Assembly: GCA_903837135.1 (NCBI GenBank)
Contig: CAILTK010000105.1
Coordinates: 1 to 64,000, forward strand
Reading direction: 5' to 3'
From: an uncultured Caulobacterales bacterium
GTDB lineage: Bacteria; Pseudomonadota; Alphaproteobacteria; Caulobacterales; Caulobacteraceae
Length of the DNA: 64,000 nt
Positions 1 through 7,370 of this stretch are shown here, piece by piece. Positions within the stretch are counted from its first letter, which is position 1, and each line of letters opens with the position of its first letter. Below the pieces are notes generated by a model, which saw nothing but the letters and a program-made list of their open reading frames with translations, had not been told where the DNA came from and did not search any database. A program made the position numbers and the translations under genes.

Positions 1-345
1 AGGAGATTTTCCAAACGTCCTGCGCGACGCCCGCCCCTCCACCATCGGCTCTTCGGCCGATGGTCCCCCTCGTCACGATTCGCGGGGGGGGGGCAATTCT
101 ACTCGCAGTAGAAGCGAACCTTGGCGTGTTCGTTGTCGGCGTTAGCGGATCAGCCGAGGTGTTGGTCGGCTCCCTGAGATTTTCTGGTTAAGCGAGTCGC
201 GGTCGAAGGCGGCCGCCGTTGAGCATCGATGGTGAAGCGCCGGGCAAGCCAGCGTCCGCGGCAGGACGGCGCCCGGATCGGCCATCCTCCGCTGGAGGTG
301 TAGCGCGAACTGCGGGATACACTTGGCCGCCAGGGGGGATTGTTC
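1..345. other. Leading intergenic region, no gene seen
   Basis: No convincing coding sequence was found in this stretch. It holds a perfect 9-bp hairpin (stem arms 41-49 and 56-64, loop TCTTCG) flanked by C-rich sequence and followed by a run of G at about 85-93. There is no T-tract after the stem, so it may be a palindromic repeat rather than a classical terminator. The rest is the upstream region of the permease gene; no promoter could be assigned with confidence. Confidence 0.5.
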
Positions 346-1719
346 ATGTCGACGGGCGCTGACGGCGAACCGGAGCCGGGCCTCCGCCACACGCTGGCGC
401 AGCGGCATATGACCATGATCGCGCTCGGCGGGGTGATCGGCGCGGGGCTGTTCGTCGGCAGCCGGGTGGTGATCCAGTCGGCCGGCCCCGCCGCGGTGAT
501 CTCCTTCCTGATCACCGGCGGCCTCGTCATCCTGGTGATGCGGATGCTGGGCGAGATGGCCGCCGCCCTGCCGGCGCAGGGCTCGTTCTACGCCTACGCC
601 CGCAGCGCTCTGGGCCCCTTCGCGGGGTTCCTGACCGGCTGGATGTACTGGTATTTCTGGGTGATCGTGGTCGCCATCGAGGCGATCGCCGGGGCTGACC
701 TGATCCGCTTCTGGCTGCCCCAGGCGCCGCAGTGGCTGCTGGCCGCCCTCCTGATGATCGGCATGACGGCCAGCAACCTCGTGTCGGTGCGGGCCTACGG
801 CGAGTTCGAGTTCTGGCTCGCCTCGATCAAGGTCGCCGCCATCGCGATCTTCCTGGGGCTCGGGAGCTGTTTCGTGATCGGCCTCTGGCCCGGTTTCACG
901 CCGCACCTGTCCAACCTCACCGCGCACGGCGGCTTCATGCCCAACGGGATCGTTCCGGTGCTGACCGGCGCCGTCGCCGCCACGGGGTTCTATTTCGGAG
1001 CCGAGATCGTCACCATCGCCGCCGCCGAAGCGCGCGAGCCGGCCATCGCCGTGGCGCGGGCGACCAACTCGGTGATCGGCCGGGTGCTGCTGTTCTATGT
1101 CGGCTCGATCCTCCTGGTGGTGGCGATCGTGCCCTGGAACGCCAAGGGCATCGCCACGCCCTATGTCAGCGCCCTCGGCGCCATCGGCATCCCGGGCGCG
1201 GCGCACGCCATGAACGCGGTGATCCTGACGGCGGTGCTGTCGGCGCTGAATTCGGGGCTCTACGCCTCGTCGCGGATCCTGTTCGCCCTGACCCGCAGCG
1301 GCGACGCGCCCGCCGGCCTGGCCAAGCTCAACGCGCGCGGCGTGCCCGTTCCGGCGATCCTGGCGGGAACGGTATTCGGCTTCGCGGCGGTGGTGATGTC
1401 GTATGTCTCGCCGGGCGTGGTGTTCGCCTTCCTGATCAACTCGTACGGGACGGTGGCGATCTTCGTCTATGTGCTGATCGCCCTGTCGGAGCTGCGCCTG
1501 CGCCGCCGGCTGGAGCGTGAGGCGCCCGAGACCCTGGTGCTGCGCATGTGGGGCTTTCCGTACCTGACCTATCTCGCCCTCGCCGGCATGGCCGCCATCC
1601 TCGCCGCCATGGCCCTGATCCCCGACCAGCGCGCGCCGCTGGCGATGGGGGTGGCGGGCGTGGCGGTGCTGTCGGGGGTCTACGCGGCGCGACGGCGGTT
1701 GCTGGAGCGTAGAGGGTGA
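346..1719 (+). CDS. APC-superfamily amino-acid permease
   Basis: The product is a membrane transporter of the amino acid-polyamine-organocation superfamily, closest by eye to the GABA/proline/asparagine permease group (AAT family). The N-terminal half shows the hallmark first helix (MIALGGVIGAGLFVGS) and the conserved stretch around YWYFWVIVVAIEAIAGADL; about twelve hydrophobic segments span the roughly 457 residues, the usual length. I chose the ATG at 346 because AGGGGG at 332-337 lies about 8 nt upstream; a TTG two codons earlier is also possible. The gene stands alone and converges on the prolyl oligopeptidase gene, with a palindrome between them. The substrate cannot be deduced from the sequence; amino-acid/H+ symport is the family norm. 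Confidence 0.9.
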   Translation: MSTGADGEPEPGLRHTLAQRHMTMIALGGVIGAGLFVGSRVVIQSAGPAAVISFLITGGLVILVMRMLGEMAAALPAQGSFYAYARSALGPFAGFLTGWMYWYFWVIVVAIEAIAGADLIRFWLPQAPQWLLAALLMIGMTASNLVSVRAYGEFEFWLASIKVAAIAIFLGLGSCFVIGLWPGFTPHLSNLTAHGGFMPNGIVPVLTGAVAATGFYFGAEIVTIAAAEAREPAIAVARATNSVIGRVLLFYVGSILLVVAIVPWNAKGIATPYVSALGAIGIPGAAHAMNAVILTAVLSALNSGLYASSRILFALTRSGDAPAGLAKLNARGVPVPAILAGTVFGFAAVVMSYVSPGVVFAFLINSYGTVAIFVYVLIALSELRLRRRLEREAPETLVLRMWGFPYLTYLALAGMAAILAAMALIPDQRAPLAMGVAGVAVLSGVYAARRRLLERRG

Positions 1720-1820
1720 GGGCCTTCGGAGCTTGCGCCTTCCCCTCCGCCACCCCTTCGGCGTCGCCCCCGACGCCTCATACCAACCACTCTTAGGTTT
1801 GACCCTCTTCTTCCGCTCCT

Positions 1821-1836
1821 CCCGGCGAATGCCGGG
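1821..1836. repeat. CCCGGCGAATGCCGGG palindrome, copy 1
   Basis: A perfect 6-bp inverted repeat (CCCGGC, loop GAAT, GCCGGG) lies between two convergent genes. An identical 16-nt copy occurs at 56992-57007, also preceded by CGCTC. Its position between convergent stop codons suits a bidirectional terminator, but the exact recurrence shows that it is a dispersed repeat. Confidence 0.6.
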
Positions 1837-1877
1837 GGGAGCGGATTATGGGGGGGCAGTATTTAAGATGGCTGGTG

Positions 1878-4010
1878 TCAGTCCATCAGCTTGCGCTGCA
1901 GATAGGTCATGGTCAGCGCCTCGGTGTGGGCCTGCTGCTTCAGGTCGGCGCCGGCGCCGTGGCCGCCCTCGGTGTTCTCGTAGAACAGATAGGGCAGGTG
2001 CATCTCCTCCATCCGGGCGGCGAACTTGCGGGCGTGCTGGGGCCCGACGCGGTCGTCCTTGGTGGTGGTGAAGATGAAGGGCTCGGGATATTTTCCGTCC
2101 GGCTTCAGCTGCTGGTAGGGCGAGGTCTTCAGCCAAAAGGCCATGGCTTTGGGGTTGGCGTTCACGTCGCCGTATTCGCCCTGCCAGCTGGCGCCGGCCG
2201 CGATCTTGGAGATGCGGATCATGTCGAGCAGGGGCACGTCGATCACCACCGCGTTCCACAGCTCCGGCCGCTGGGTGAACTCCACCCCCATGAGCAGGCC
2301 GCCGTTGGACCCGCCCTGGATGCCGAGCCGACGCGGCGAGGTGATCTTGCGGCGGATCAGGTCCTCGGCCACGCCGGCGAAGTCGTCGTAGATCACCTGG
2401 CGCTTCTCCACGAGGCCGGCCTCATGCCACTTCGGGCCGAACTCGCCGCCGCCGCGGATGTTGGCCAGCACATAGACGCCCCCGCGCTCGAGCCACAGCT
2501 TGCCGGTCGCGGCGTTGTAGGCCGGGGTCGAGCTCACCTGGAAGCCGCCGTAGGCGGTCATCAGCGTCGGATTGGCGCCGTCGTATTTGAGGTCGCGGCG
2601 GTGGACGACGAAGTAGGGGACCTTGGTCCCGTCCTTCGAGGTCGCCTCGAACTGTTCGACCACGTCGGCTGAGGCGTCGAACTTCGGCGGCGTCGTCTTG
2701 ATGGTCCTGACCGCGCCCGTGGCGGCGTCGGCAAGCCACAGGGTAGTCGGGGTCAGGAAGCTGGTGACGGCGACGAAGGCCCGGTCGCTGTGTTCGTCGC
2801 TGCTGGCGAGGCGGATCGAGGCGTTGTCCGGCAGGGCCAGCCGGGTGCGGGTGAAACCGGTCGCGCTCGGCGTGTAGACATAGGCCCGGCCCTTGACGTT
2901 ATCGAGCACGGTCAAGAGCAGCTTGCCCTTGGTGGTGGTCGCGCCCTCGAGCGCCTCGCGCGGCCCCGGGCTGTACAGCAGGCTCGGCTTCAGATGGCCG
3001 GGGTCGGTGGTGAGCGCGGCGAGGGTGGTCCACACCAGACTCCCGGCCGGGAAGGTCTTGCCCCCGGCGGCCCAGTCCTCCTCGGTCTTGATCACGACCC
3101 GCCCGTCGATCAGGTCGTCGACGCTGGCCTTCTTCGGGATCGCCAGGCGCTGGGCGCCTTTGGCGGTCAGCACATAGGTTTCGTGGCTGAAGGTGTCGAG
3201 CGGCCGGGTGATCACCGCCAGGGTGTGGCCCGCGTCGTCGCGCAGGACATAGGGCGAGACGCCATAACCGCCGTCGGCCTTGTCGCCGCGAAACACCTCG
3301 ACCGCTTGGTCCGGCGCCTGGCCGCGCTTCAGCCGCTTGACGATGTAGGGATAGCCCGAGGCGGTCAGTTCGCCCGGGGCCCAGGCGTTGGAGATCAGAA
3401 GGGTGTTCTCGTCCTCCCAGGCGACCCGCGCCTTGGACTTGGGGATGACGAAGCCGCCCTCGACGAACTTTCCGGTGTCGAGGTCGAACTCGCGGATGGT
3501 CGCCGCGTCCTCGCCGCCGTCGGACAGGTGGACCAGGCAGCGCCGCTCGGCCGGCCTGGCGCAGGGCGCGCCGCGGAACACCCAGCTCTTGCCCTCCGCC
3601 TTGCCGAGGGCGGTGACGTCGAGCGCCGTGGTCCATTGCGGCTGGTCGGTCTCGTAGCTGGCCAGGGAGGTCTTGCGCCAGATGCCGCGCAGGTGGTCGG
3701 CGTCCTGCCAGAAGTTGTAGATTTCGCCGTGGGTGAAGCTGCCCATGGGAATCCGGTCCTTGGCCTCGGCGATGGCCAGGGCCTCCTTGTAGAGGGTGGG
3801 GTAACGGGCGTCGCTTTCCAGCACCGAGACGGCCTTGGCGTTATGGGCGTTGACCCAGTCCATCGCCCGGGCGCCATTGGCGTCCTCGAGCCAGAGGTAG
3901 GGATCGGCCGCATCGGTGGCGGCGGTCTGCGCCCGGGAGGCCGTCGGGACGGCCAGCGGCGCGGCGAGCGCGAGCGCGGCGAGGGTGAGCAGGAAACCGG
4001 CTGGGCGCAT
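1878..4010 (-). CDS. Secreted prolyl oligopeptidase family (S9) serine peptidase
   Basis: This is a 710-residue protein with a Sec signal peptide (cleavage expected near residue 27, after ASRA). Residues about 30-450 form the N-terminal beta-propeller region, and 450-710 the alpha/beta-hydrolase peptidase domain. The catalytic triad is visible: Ser568 in GGSNGG, Asp652 or Asp653 in TTKDDRVGPQHA, and His684 in EGGHGAG. Length and motif order match S9A prolyl oligopeptidases, which cleave short peptides after proline; the signal peptide places it in the periplasm. It is a single-gene transcription unit. A dispersed hairpin repeat lies immediately upstream of its start (4046-4159). The true substrate is unknown. 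Confidence 0.92.
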   Translation of the reverse strand: MRPAGFLLTLAALALAAPLAVPTASRAQTAATDAADPYLWLEDANGARAMDWVNAHNAKAVSVLESDARYPTLYKEALAIAEAKDRIPMGSFTHGEIYNFWQDADHLRGIWRKTSLASYETDQPQWTTALDVTALGKAEGKSWVFRGAPCARPAERRCLVHLSDGGEDAATIREFDLDTGKFVEGGFVIPKSKARVAWEDENTLLISNAWAPGELTASGYPYIVKRLKRGQAPDQAVEVFRGDKADGGYGVSPYVLRDDAGHTLAVITRPLDTFSHETYVLTAKGAQRLAIPKKASVDDLIDGRVVIKTEEDWAAGGKTFPAGSLVWTTLAALTTDPGHLKPSLLYSPGPREALEGATTTKGKLLLTVLDNVKGRAYVYTPSATGFTRTRLALPDNASIRLASSDEHSDRAFVAVTSFLTPTTLWLADAATGAVRTIKTTPPKFDASADVVEQFEATSKDGTKVPYFVVHRRDLKYDGANPTLMTAYGGFQVSSTPAYNAATGKLWLERGGVYVLANIRGGGEFGPKWHEAGLVEKRQVIYDDFAGVAEDLIRRKITSPRRLGIQGGSNGGLLMGVEFTQRPELWNAVVIDVPLLDMIRISKIAAGASWQGEYGDVNANPKAMAFWLKTSPYQQLKPDGKYPEPFIFTTTKDDRVGPQHARKFAARMEEMHLPYLFYENTEGGHGAGADLKQQAHTEALTMTYLQRKLMD

Positions 4011-4045
4011 CGTCGTCCTTGGCGAGAAGAATGAGTCGTCAGGCT

Positions 4046-4159
4046 AGAGCAAACCGCCCTTAAACGGAATCGTTTGAGGGGGGATAATTTGCTCTAGATT
4101 CTGAAGTTTAGAGCGCCGCTGGCGAGAAAACCGGTTCCCACTTTTTGCGCGGCGCTCTG
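4046..4159. repeat. Dispersed palindromic element, family A copy 1
   Basis: The element contains three nested inverted repeats: a hairpin around AAACGGAATCGTTT (arms about 4053-4065 and 4070-4082), a GCTCTA/TAGAGC pair at about 4091-4114, and a perfect 10-bp pair AGAGCGCCGC (4110-4119) / GCGGCGCTCT (4149-4158). Over 4051-4135 it aligns, in inverted orientation, with 53422-53510 at roughly 85-90% identity by eye, including a shared block of about 30 identical bases. The inner part (AAAACCGGTTCCCACTTTT) also resembles the centre of the element at 35184-35252. It is probably a REP-like mobile palindrome. Confidence 0.8.
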
Positions 4160-4341
4160 GAAGCGCGGCGCCTGGCTTAGAAGCGAAATATTGCGCCGCC
4201 GCTGCGGCTGGCCGCTGCGTCAGTCGCCAGCCGGCAGCAGAGCGCCGCGCCGTTCCGAATTCCGCCCCCGTGTGTACTTCAACCGGAAGCAGACGCGTCG
4301 GTCCAATGAAGTTAACCTATGTTGCAATGCGTGTCGGCGAG

Positions 4342-4367
4342 GGAACCGTCCGGTGGCGGCGGTGCTT
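4342..4367 (+). promoter_or_regulatory. Possible EcfG/SigT-type promoter for the hemerythrin gene
   Basis: GGAAC at 4342-4346 followed 17 nt later by GCTT resembles the alphaproteobacterial general-stress sigma consensus (GGAAC, then about 16-17 nt, then CGTT). The same GGAAC...GCTT arrangement occurs upstream of the GlsB gene. The -10 half deviates from consensus, so this is tentative. Confidence 0.25.
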
Positions 4368-4399
4368 AATCTGTAGAATTCAACCCTCGGAGACTTCCC

Positions 4400-4987
4400 A
4401 TGGCGACCTCGACGAAGACGCGCGCAAAGAAATCCAGCGCCGGTACGGTGTCGGTGAAACGTTTCGACGGCAAGAGCGTGCGCCGGCCGCCGGCGATCGC
4501 CTTCCTGATGAAGCAGCACCGCGAGGTCGAAGACCTGTTCGACAAGTTCGAAAACGCCGAAGAGGACCAGGAAAAAACCGAACTGGTCGATCAGATCTGC
4601 CTCGCCCTGGCCGTACACGCCAAGCTCGAGGAAGAACTGTTCTACCAGACCGCCGAGGAGTCCATCGAGGAGCCGGACCTGGTCGACGAGGCCTACGTCG
4701 AACACGCCACGGCCAAGGACCTGATCGCCCAGCTCGAGGGCATGACGGTCGGCGACCAATACTATGACGCCAAGGTGACCGTGCTCGGCGAATATATCGC
4801 CCACCACGTCGAGGAAGAGGAGACCGAGCTCTTCCCCCAGGCGATTCGCGCCAAGATGGAGCTGACCGAGCTCGGCCAGAAGCTGGAAGCGCGGTCCGAA
4901 CAGCTGAAGCAAGAACTCGGCGACCCGGACTCCGCCGCGACCAAGTCCAAGATCAAGGCCGAAGCGGGCGCGGGCGCCCATCTCTAG
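4400..4987 (+). CDS. Hemerythrin (HHE) domain protein
   Basis: This 195-residue soluble protein has a basic N-terminal tail of about 30 residues followed by a four-helix hemerythrin HHE cation-binding domain (about 33-150). Candidate di-iron ligands are His40, His73, Glu77, His102, His135/136 and Glu140, in the helix pattern expected for the family. The C-terminal 40 residues are a charged helix. The ATG is preceded by GGAGA at 4389-4393. Relatives bind O2 or NO, or act in redox and stress responses; the exact role is not deducible. It is followed by a DNA ligase gene about 45 nt downstream in the same direction, consistent with an operon of stress genes. Confidence 0.88.
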   Translation: MATSTKTRAKKSSAGTVSVKRFDGKSVRRPPAIAFLMKQHREVEDLFDKFENAEEDQEKTELVDQICLALAVHAKLEEELFYQTAEESIEEPDLVDEAYVEHATAKDLIAQLEGMTVGDQYYDAKVTVLGEYIAHHVEEEETELFPQAIRAKMELTELGQKLEARSEQLKQELGDPDSAATKSKIKAEAGAGAHL

Positions 4988-5033
4988 GCTGTCGGCCGAG
5001 TCCGGGGCCGATTCGGCGGCGGCGGAGTCCGGG

Positions 5034-6011
5034 ATGAACCGGTTCACCGTCGCCGGCCCGATGGAGGCCCGAGTCGAAGCCGCCCTTCCGGACGGGCCGG
5101 GCTGGTGGTTCGAGCCGAAGTGGGACGGCTTTCGCTGCCTCGCCTTTCGCGACGGCGGCGAGGTGAGGCTGCAGGCCAAGTCCGGCAAGCCGCTCGACCG
5201 CTATTTCCCCGAGATCGTCGCCGCCCTGGCGGGCCTGCCGGTCAGGCGGTTCGTGCTCGACGGCGAGCTGCTGGTCGCGGCGAACGGGCGCTTCTCGTTC
5301 GAGGCGCTGCAGATGCGGCTTCATCCGTCGGAGGCGCGCATTCGCCGCCTGGCGCACGACGCCCCCGCCGGCCTCAAGCTGTTCGACATGCTGAGGGCGC
5401 CCGATGGCGCCGACCTCAGGACGCGCGCCTTCACCACCCGGCGGCGCGCGCTCGAAGCCTTCGTCCGCGCCTTGCCTGGCCCGTCGCGCCTTTCGCTGAC
5501 CCAGGGAACCGACCGGCGCGTGGAGGCCCAGGTCTGGCTCGACGATCCGGAGGTCGAAGGCGTGATCGCCAAGCTGAAAGACGGCCCCTACCTCGAGGGC
5601 GAGCGGGCCATGATCAAGGTGAAGCGGCGGCGAACGGCGGACTGCGTGGTCGGCGGGTTTCGCTACGGCAAGGACTCGCCGCTGGTCGGCTCGCTGCTGC
5701 TGGGACTCTACAACGCGGACGGGCGTCTCGATCACGTCGGCTTCACCTCCGGACTCCCGGCCGCCGACAAGCCGGAGCTGACGCGGCGCCTGGAATCCAT
5801 GCGCGGCGAGGGTTTCACCGGCGACAGGCCGGGCGGATCAAGCCGCTGGTCCACCGAGCGATCCGCAGAGTGGGTTCCGCTGACCCCTACGCTGGTGGTA
5901 GAGGTCTCGTTCGATCACGTGACCGGCGGCCGCTTCCGCCACGGAACGCGCCTGATCCGCTATCGGCCCGACAAATCCCCAAGCCAATGCCGTATCGAGC
6001 AGATCGAATGA
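5034..6011 (+). CDS. Stand-alone ATP-dependent DNA ligase (LigC-like)
   Basis: This 325-residue protein has an adenylation domain and an OB-fold domain, and no polymerase or nuclease module. Motif I is EPKWDGFR with the nucleophilic Lys29; motif III is around LKLFDM, motif IV EGVIAK, motif V MIKVKRRR, and the OB domain ends with LIRYRPDKSPSQC, which holds motif VI. The architecture matches LigC or the ligase module of LigD, which seal nicks in short-patch or end-joining repair. No ku gene is visible nearby. It sits downstream of a hemerythrin gene and upstream of a small winged-helix-like gene, so it may belong to a stress operon. Confidence 0.9.
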   Translation: MNRFTVAGPMEARVEAALPDGPGWWFEPKWDGFRCLAFRDGGEVRLQAKSGKPLDRYFPEIVAALAGLPVRRFVLDGELLVAANGRFSFEALQMRLHPSEARIRRLAHDAPAGLKLFDMLRAPDGADLRTRAFTTRRRALEAFVRALPGPSRLSLTQGTDRRVEAQVWLDDPEVEGVIAKLKDGPYLEGERAMIKVKRRRTADCVVGGFRYGKDSPLVGSLLLGLYNADGRLDHVGFTSGLPAADKPELTRRLESMRGEGFTGDRPGGSSRWSTERSAEWVPLTPTLVVEVSFDHVTGGRFRHGTRLIRYRPDKSPSQCRIEQIE

Positions 6012-6045
6012 CCGCTCCCTCGAACAAGATTGTAGAGATCGTCTG

Positions 6046-6231
6046 ATGGATGACAGCACGCTCGCGGCGCTCCGCCTGGTACAGGGCGGGCGGACGGCGG
6101 ACATGGCGCGAGCTGTGGTGTCGCGCCTGCAATCGGCCGGTCTGGTGCAACGCCTGAACGGCGAGCTTTGCCTGACGCAGAGAGGCGCCGCCGTTCTCAA
6201 CGGCGCGGCGTCGGGGACCCTGGACGATTAG
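6046..6231 (+). CDS. Small winged-helix-like protein, 61 aa
   Basis: This is a short protein whose C-terminal half (SRLQSAGLVQRLNGELCLTQ) reads like the recognition helix and wing of a winged-helix DNA-binding fold; the N-terminal half is helical. It starts 34 nt after the DNA ligase stop, so co-transcription is likely. It is too short for a full repressor with a ligand domain. Function unknown; a small regulator or a degenerate MarR/ArsR-type fragment are both possible. Codon use matches its neighbours, which supports it being a real gene. Confidence 0.55.
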   Translation: MDDSTLAALRLVQGGRTADMARAVVSRLQSAGLVQRLNGELCLTQRGAAVLNGAASGTLDD

Positions 6232-6266
6232 GGTCTTGCTCAGCCGAGGCACGTTCGCAAATCGAA

Positions 6267-6293
6267 TCCTCCTCGGAACAAGCCCGAGGAGGA
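6267..6293. terminator. Bidirectional terminator hairpin
   Basis: A perfect 10-bp stem (TCCTCCTCGG at 6267-6276, CCGAGGAGGA at 6284-6293) with a 7-nt loop lies between two convergent genes ending at 6231 and 6327. There is no strong T-tract on either side, but position and stem strength fit a terminator. Confidence 0.6.
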
Positions 6294-6326
6294 CTCCGGT
6301 ATGGGAAAAGGGTGGAGAAGCCGCTC

Positions 6327-6626
6327 TCAGGCCTTCGACAGGCGCCGGCGATTGGCCCGGACCTTGCGCCGATAGTGGGTGAGGGTCCGGGACGCGGCGT
6401 CCTGCGGGGTGAAGCCGAGCCCGCCGCTCAGGGCCATGGTCTGCAGGGCGAGACCGGCGTCGATCTTTTCGGCCACCATCCGGTGCGCCTCCGCTTCGCC
6501 CGCCGGTCCGCCGGCGGCGATCTTCAAGGTGCGCAGTCCGATCACGGTGGAGGCTTCGAGCCCCAGCGACCAGGCGCTCCAACCGAGGGCGGCCCAGGGA
6601 TTCAGGCGACGAGACAGCGGTGACAT
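6327..6626 (-). CDS. Conserved hypothetical helical protein, 99 aa
   Basis: The ATG at 6626 has AGGAG 6-7 nt upstream (6633-6637), so the longer reading from 6659 is not used. The protein is Arg/Ala-rich, with predicted helices and no signal peptide; a central stretch (SLGLEASTVIGLRTLKIAAG) and a basic C-terminus (HYRRKVRANRRRLSKA) stand out. The overall style resembles phasin-like or nucleoid-type small proteins, but I do not recognise a named family. It lies downstream of the CsbD/GlsB pair on the same strand, separated by a strong hairpin. Confidence 0.7.
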   Translation of the reverse strand: MSPLSRRLNPWAALGWSAWSLGLEASTVIGLRTLKIAAGGPAGEAEAHRMVAEKIDAGLALQTMALSGGLGFTPQDAASRTLTHYRRKVRANRRRLSKA

Positions 6627-6646
6627 GGGAGACTCCTGACGCGAAA

Positions 6647-6671
6647 CGGCCGCCGACAACGTCGGCGGCCG
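6647..6671 (-). terminator. Strong hairpin terminator after the CsbD gene
   Basis: A perfect 11-bp GC-rich stem (CGGCCGCCGAC / GTCGGCGGCCG, 3-nt loop) begins 21 nt past the CsbD stop on the minus strand and is followed there by TTTC. It is a likely rho-independent terminator of the GlsB-CsbD transcript. Confidence 0.7.
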
Positions 6672-6692
6672 CTGTTGATTAATCGACAGACT

Positions 6693-6872
6693 TTAACGGG
6701 TCGCCTTGTGGACGGCGTCTTTGGTCTTGCCGAAGGCTTCCTTTGCGGCGCCGGCGGCCTTGTCGGCCATGCCCTCTACCTGCAGCTTTTCATTGCCAAT
6801 GGCCTTGCCGATGGCCTCCTTGGCGGAGCCGACGCCCTTTTGGGTCGCGCCCTCGATGGTCTCTTTACTCAT
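6693..6872 (-). CDS. CsbD family stress protein
   Basis: This small, Lys/Ala/Gly-rich hydrophilic protein of 59 residues has the typical CsbD pattern (SKETIEGATQKGVGSAKEAI, then a second KAAGAAKEAFGKTKDAV repeat). The ATG at 6872 is chosen over an upstream in-frame ATG because AAAGG lies 7-8 nt before it and family members start here. CsbD-like proteins accumulate under general stress; the biochemical role is unknown. It starts 38 nt after the GlsB stop and is probably co-transcribed with it. Confidence 0.88.
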   Translation of the reverse strand: MSKETIEGATQKGVGSAKEAIGKAIGNEKLQVEGMADKAAGAAKEAFGKTKDAVHKATR

Positions 6873-6910
6873 GATGTTACCTTTCGAAATCAAACGATCA
6901 GCGGCCAAGT

Positions 6911-7168
6911 TCAAATGCGGCTGCGGCGAAAGACCATGTGGTAGAGAACCAGCACGACGATCGAACCGACCACGGCCACGAGCAGGCTGTACAGGTTGAG
7001 GCCGGTGACGCCCGCGCTCCCGAACATATTGAACAGGAATCCACCAACAAAAGCGCCGACGATGCCGAGCACGATGTCGAGAACGACGCCTTCGCCGGAT
7101 TTATTCACGATCTTGCTGCCAATAAAGCCGGCAATGAGGCCCAAGACGAGCCATGCGATGATATTCAT
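6911..7168 (-). CDS. GlsB/YeaQ/YmgE family stress-response membrane protein
   Basis: This is an 85-residue protein with three hydrophobic segments and the family signature (NIIAWLVLGLIAGFIGSKIV, then GIVGAFVGGFLFNMFG). The start at 7168 has GGGAGG about 7 nt upstream. It is a transglycosylase-associated/GlsB-type inner-membrane protein usually induced in general stress. It heads a two-gene unit with CsbD. A GGAAC...GCTT motif resembling the EcfG stress promoter lies 47 nt upstream. Confidence 0.9.
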   Translation of the reverse strand: MNIIAWLVLGLIAGFIGSKIVNKSGEGVVLDIVLGIVGAFVGGFLFNMFGSAGVTGLNLYSLLVAVVGSIVVLVLYHMVFRRSRI

Positions 7169-7214
7169 TGTGAGCCTCCCTAGCCCTGTCGTCTCAGTCG
7201 ACAACGATAGCTAA

Positions 7215-7239
7215 AAGCTTACCGAGCCGGTCTAGTTCC
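7215..7239 (-). promoter_or_regulatory. Possible EcfG/SigT-type promoter for glsB-csbD
   Basis: On the minus strand GGAAC (7235-7239) is followed after 16 nt by GCTT (7215-7218). This resembles the general-stress ECF promoter of alphaproteobacteria and is placed sensibly upstream of a stress gene. The -10 half is imperfect. Confidence 0.35.
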
Positions 7240-7370
7240 CTCCGGCGGCTCAGTCGTTTCGGACATGGGCGCCCTCCGCCCGGTCGCCCTGGCCAAGCAC
7301 AGGGCGCTGAGGCTGATGGACCGCGACGTCGCGCTTCGAGAGGTCAACCGCGCCGCGAGGCCCGGCCGGC

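Larger units (their letters stand above)
4011..4399. other. Divergent intergenic region with a large hairpin repeat
   Basis: This gap separates the divergent S9 peptidase and hemerythrin genes. Its left half is occupied by the dispersed hairpin element at 4046-4159. The right half (4160-4399) shows no gene; it must contain the hemerythrin promoter, and a possible ECF-type site is noted at 4342-4367. Confidence 0.5.
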
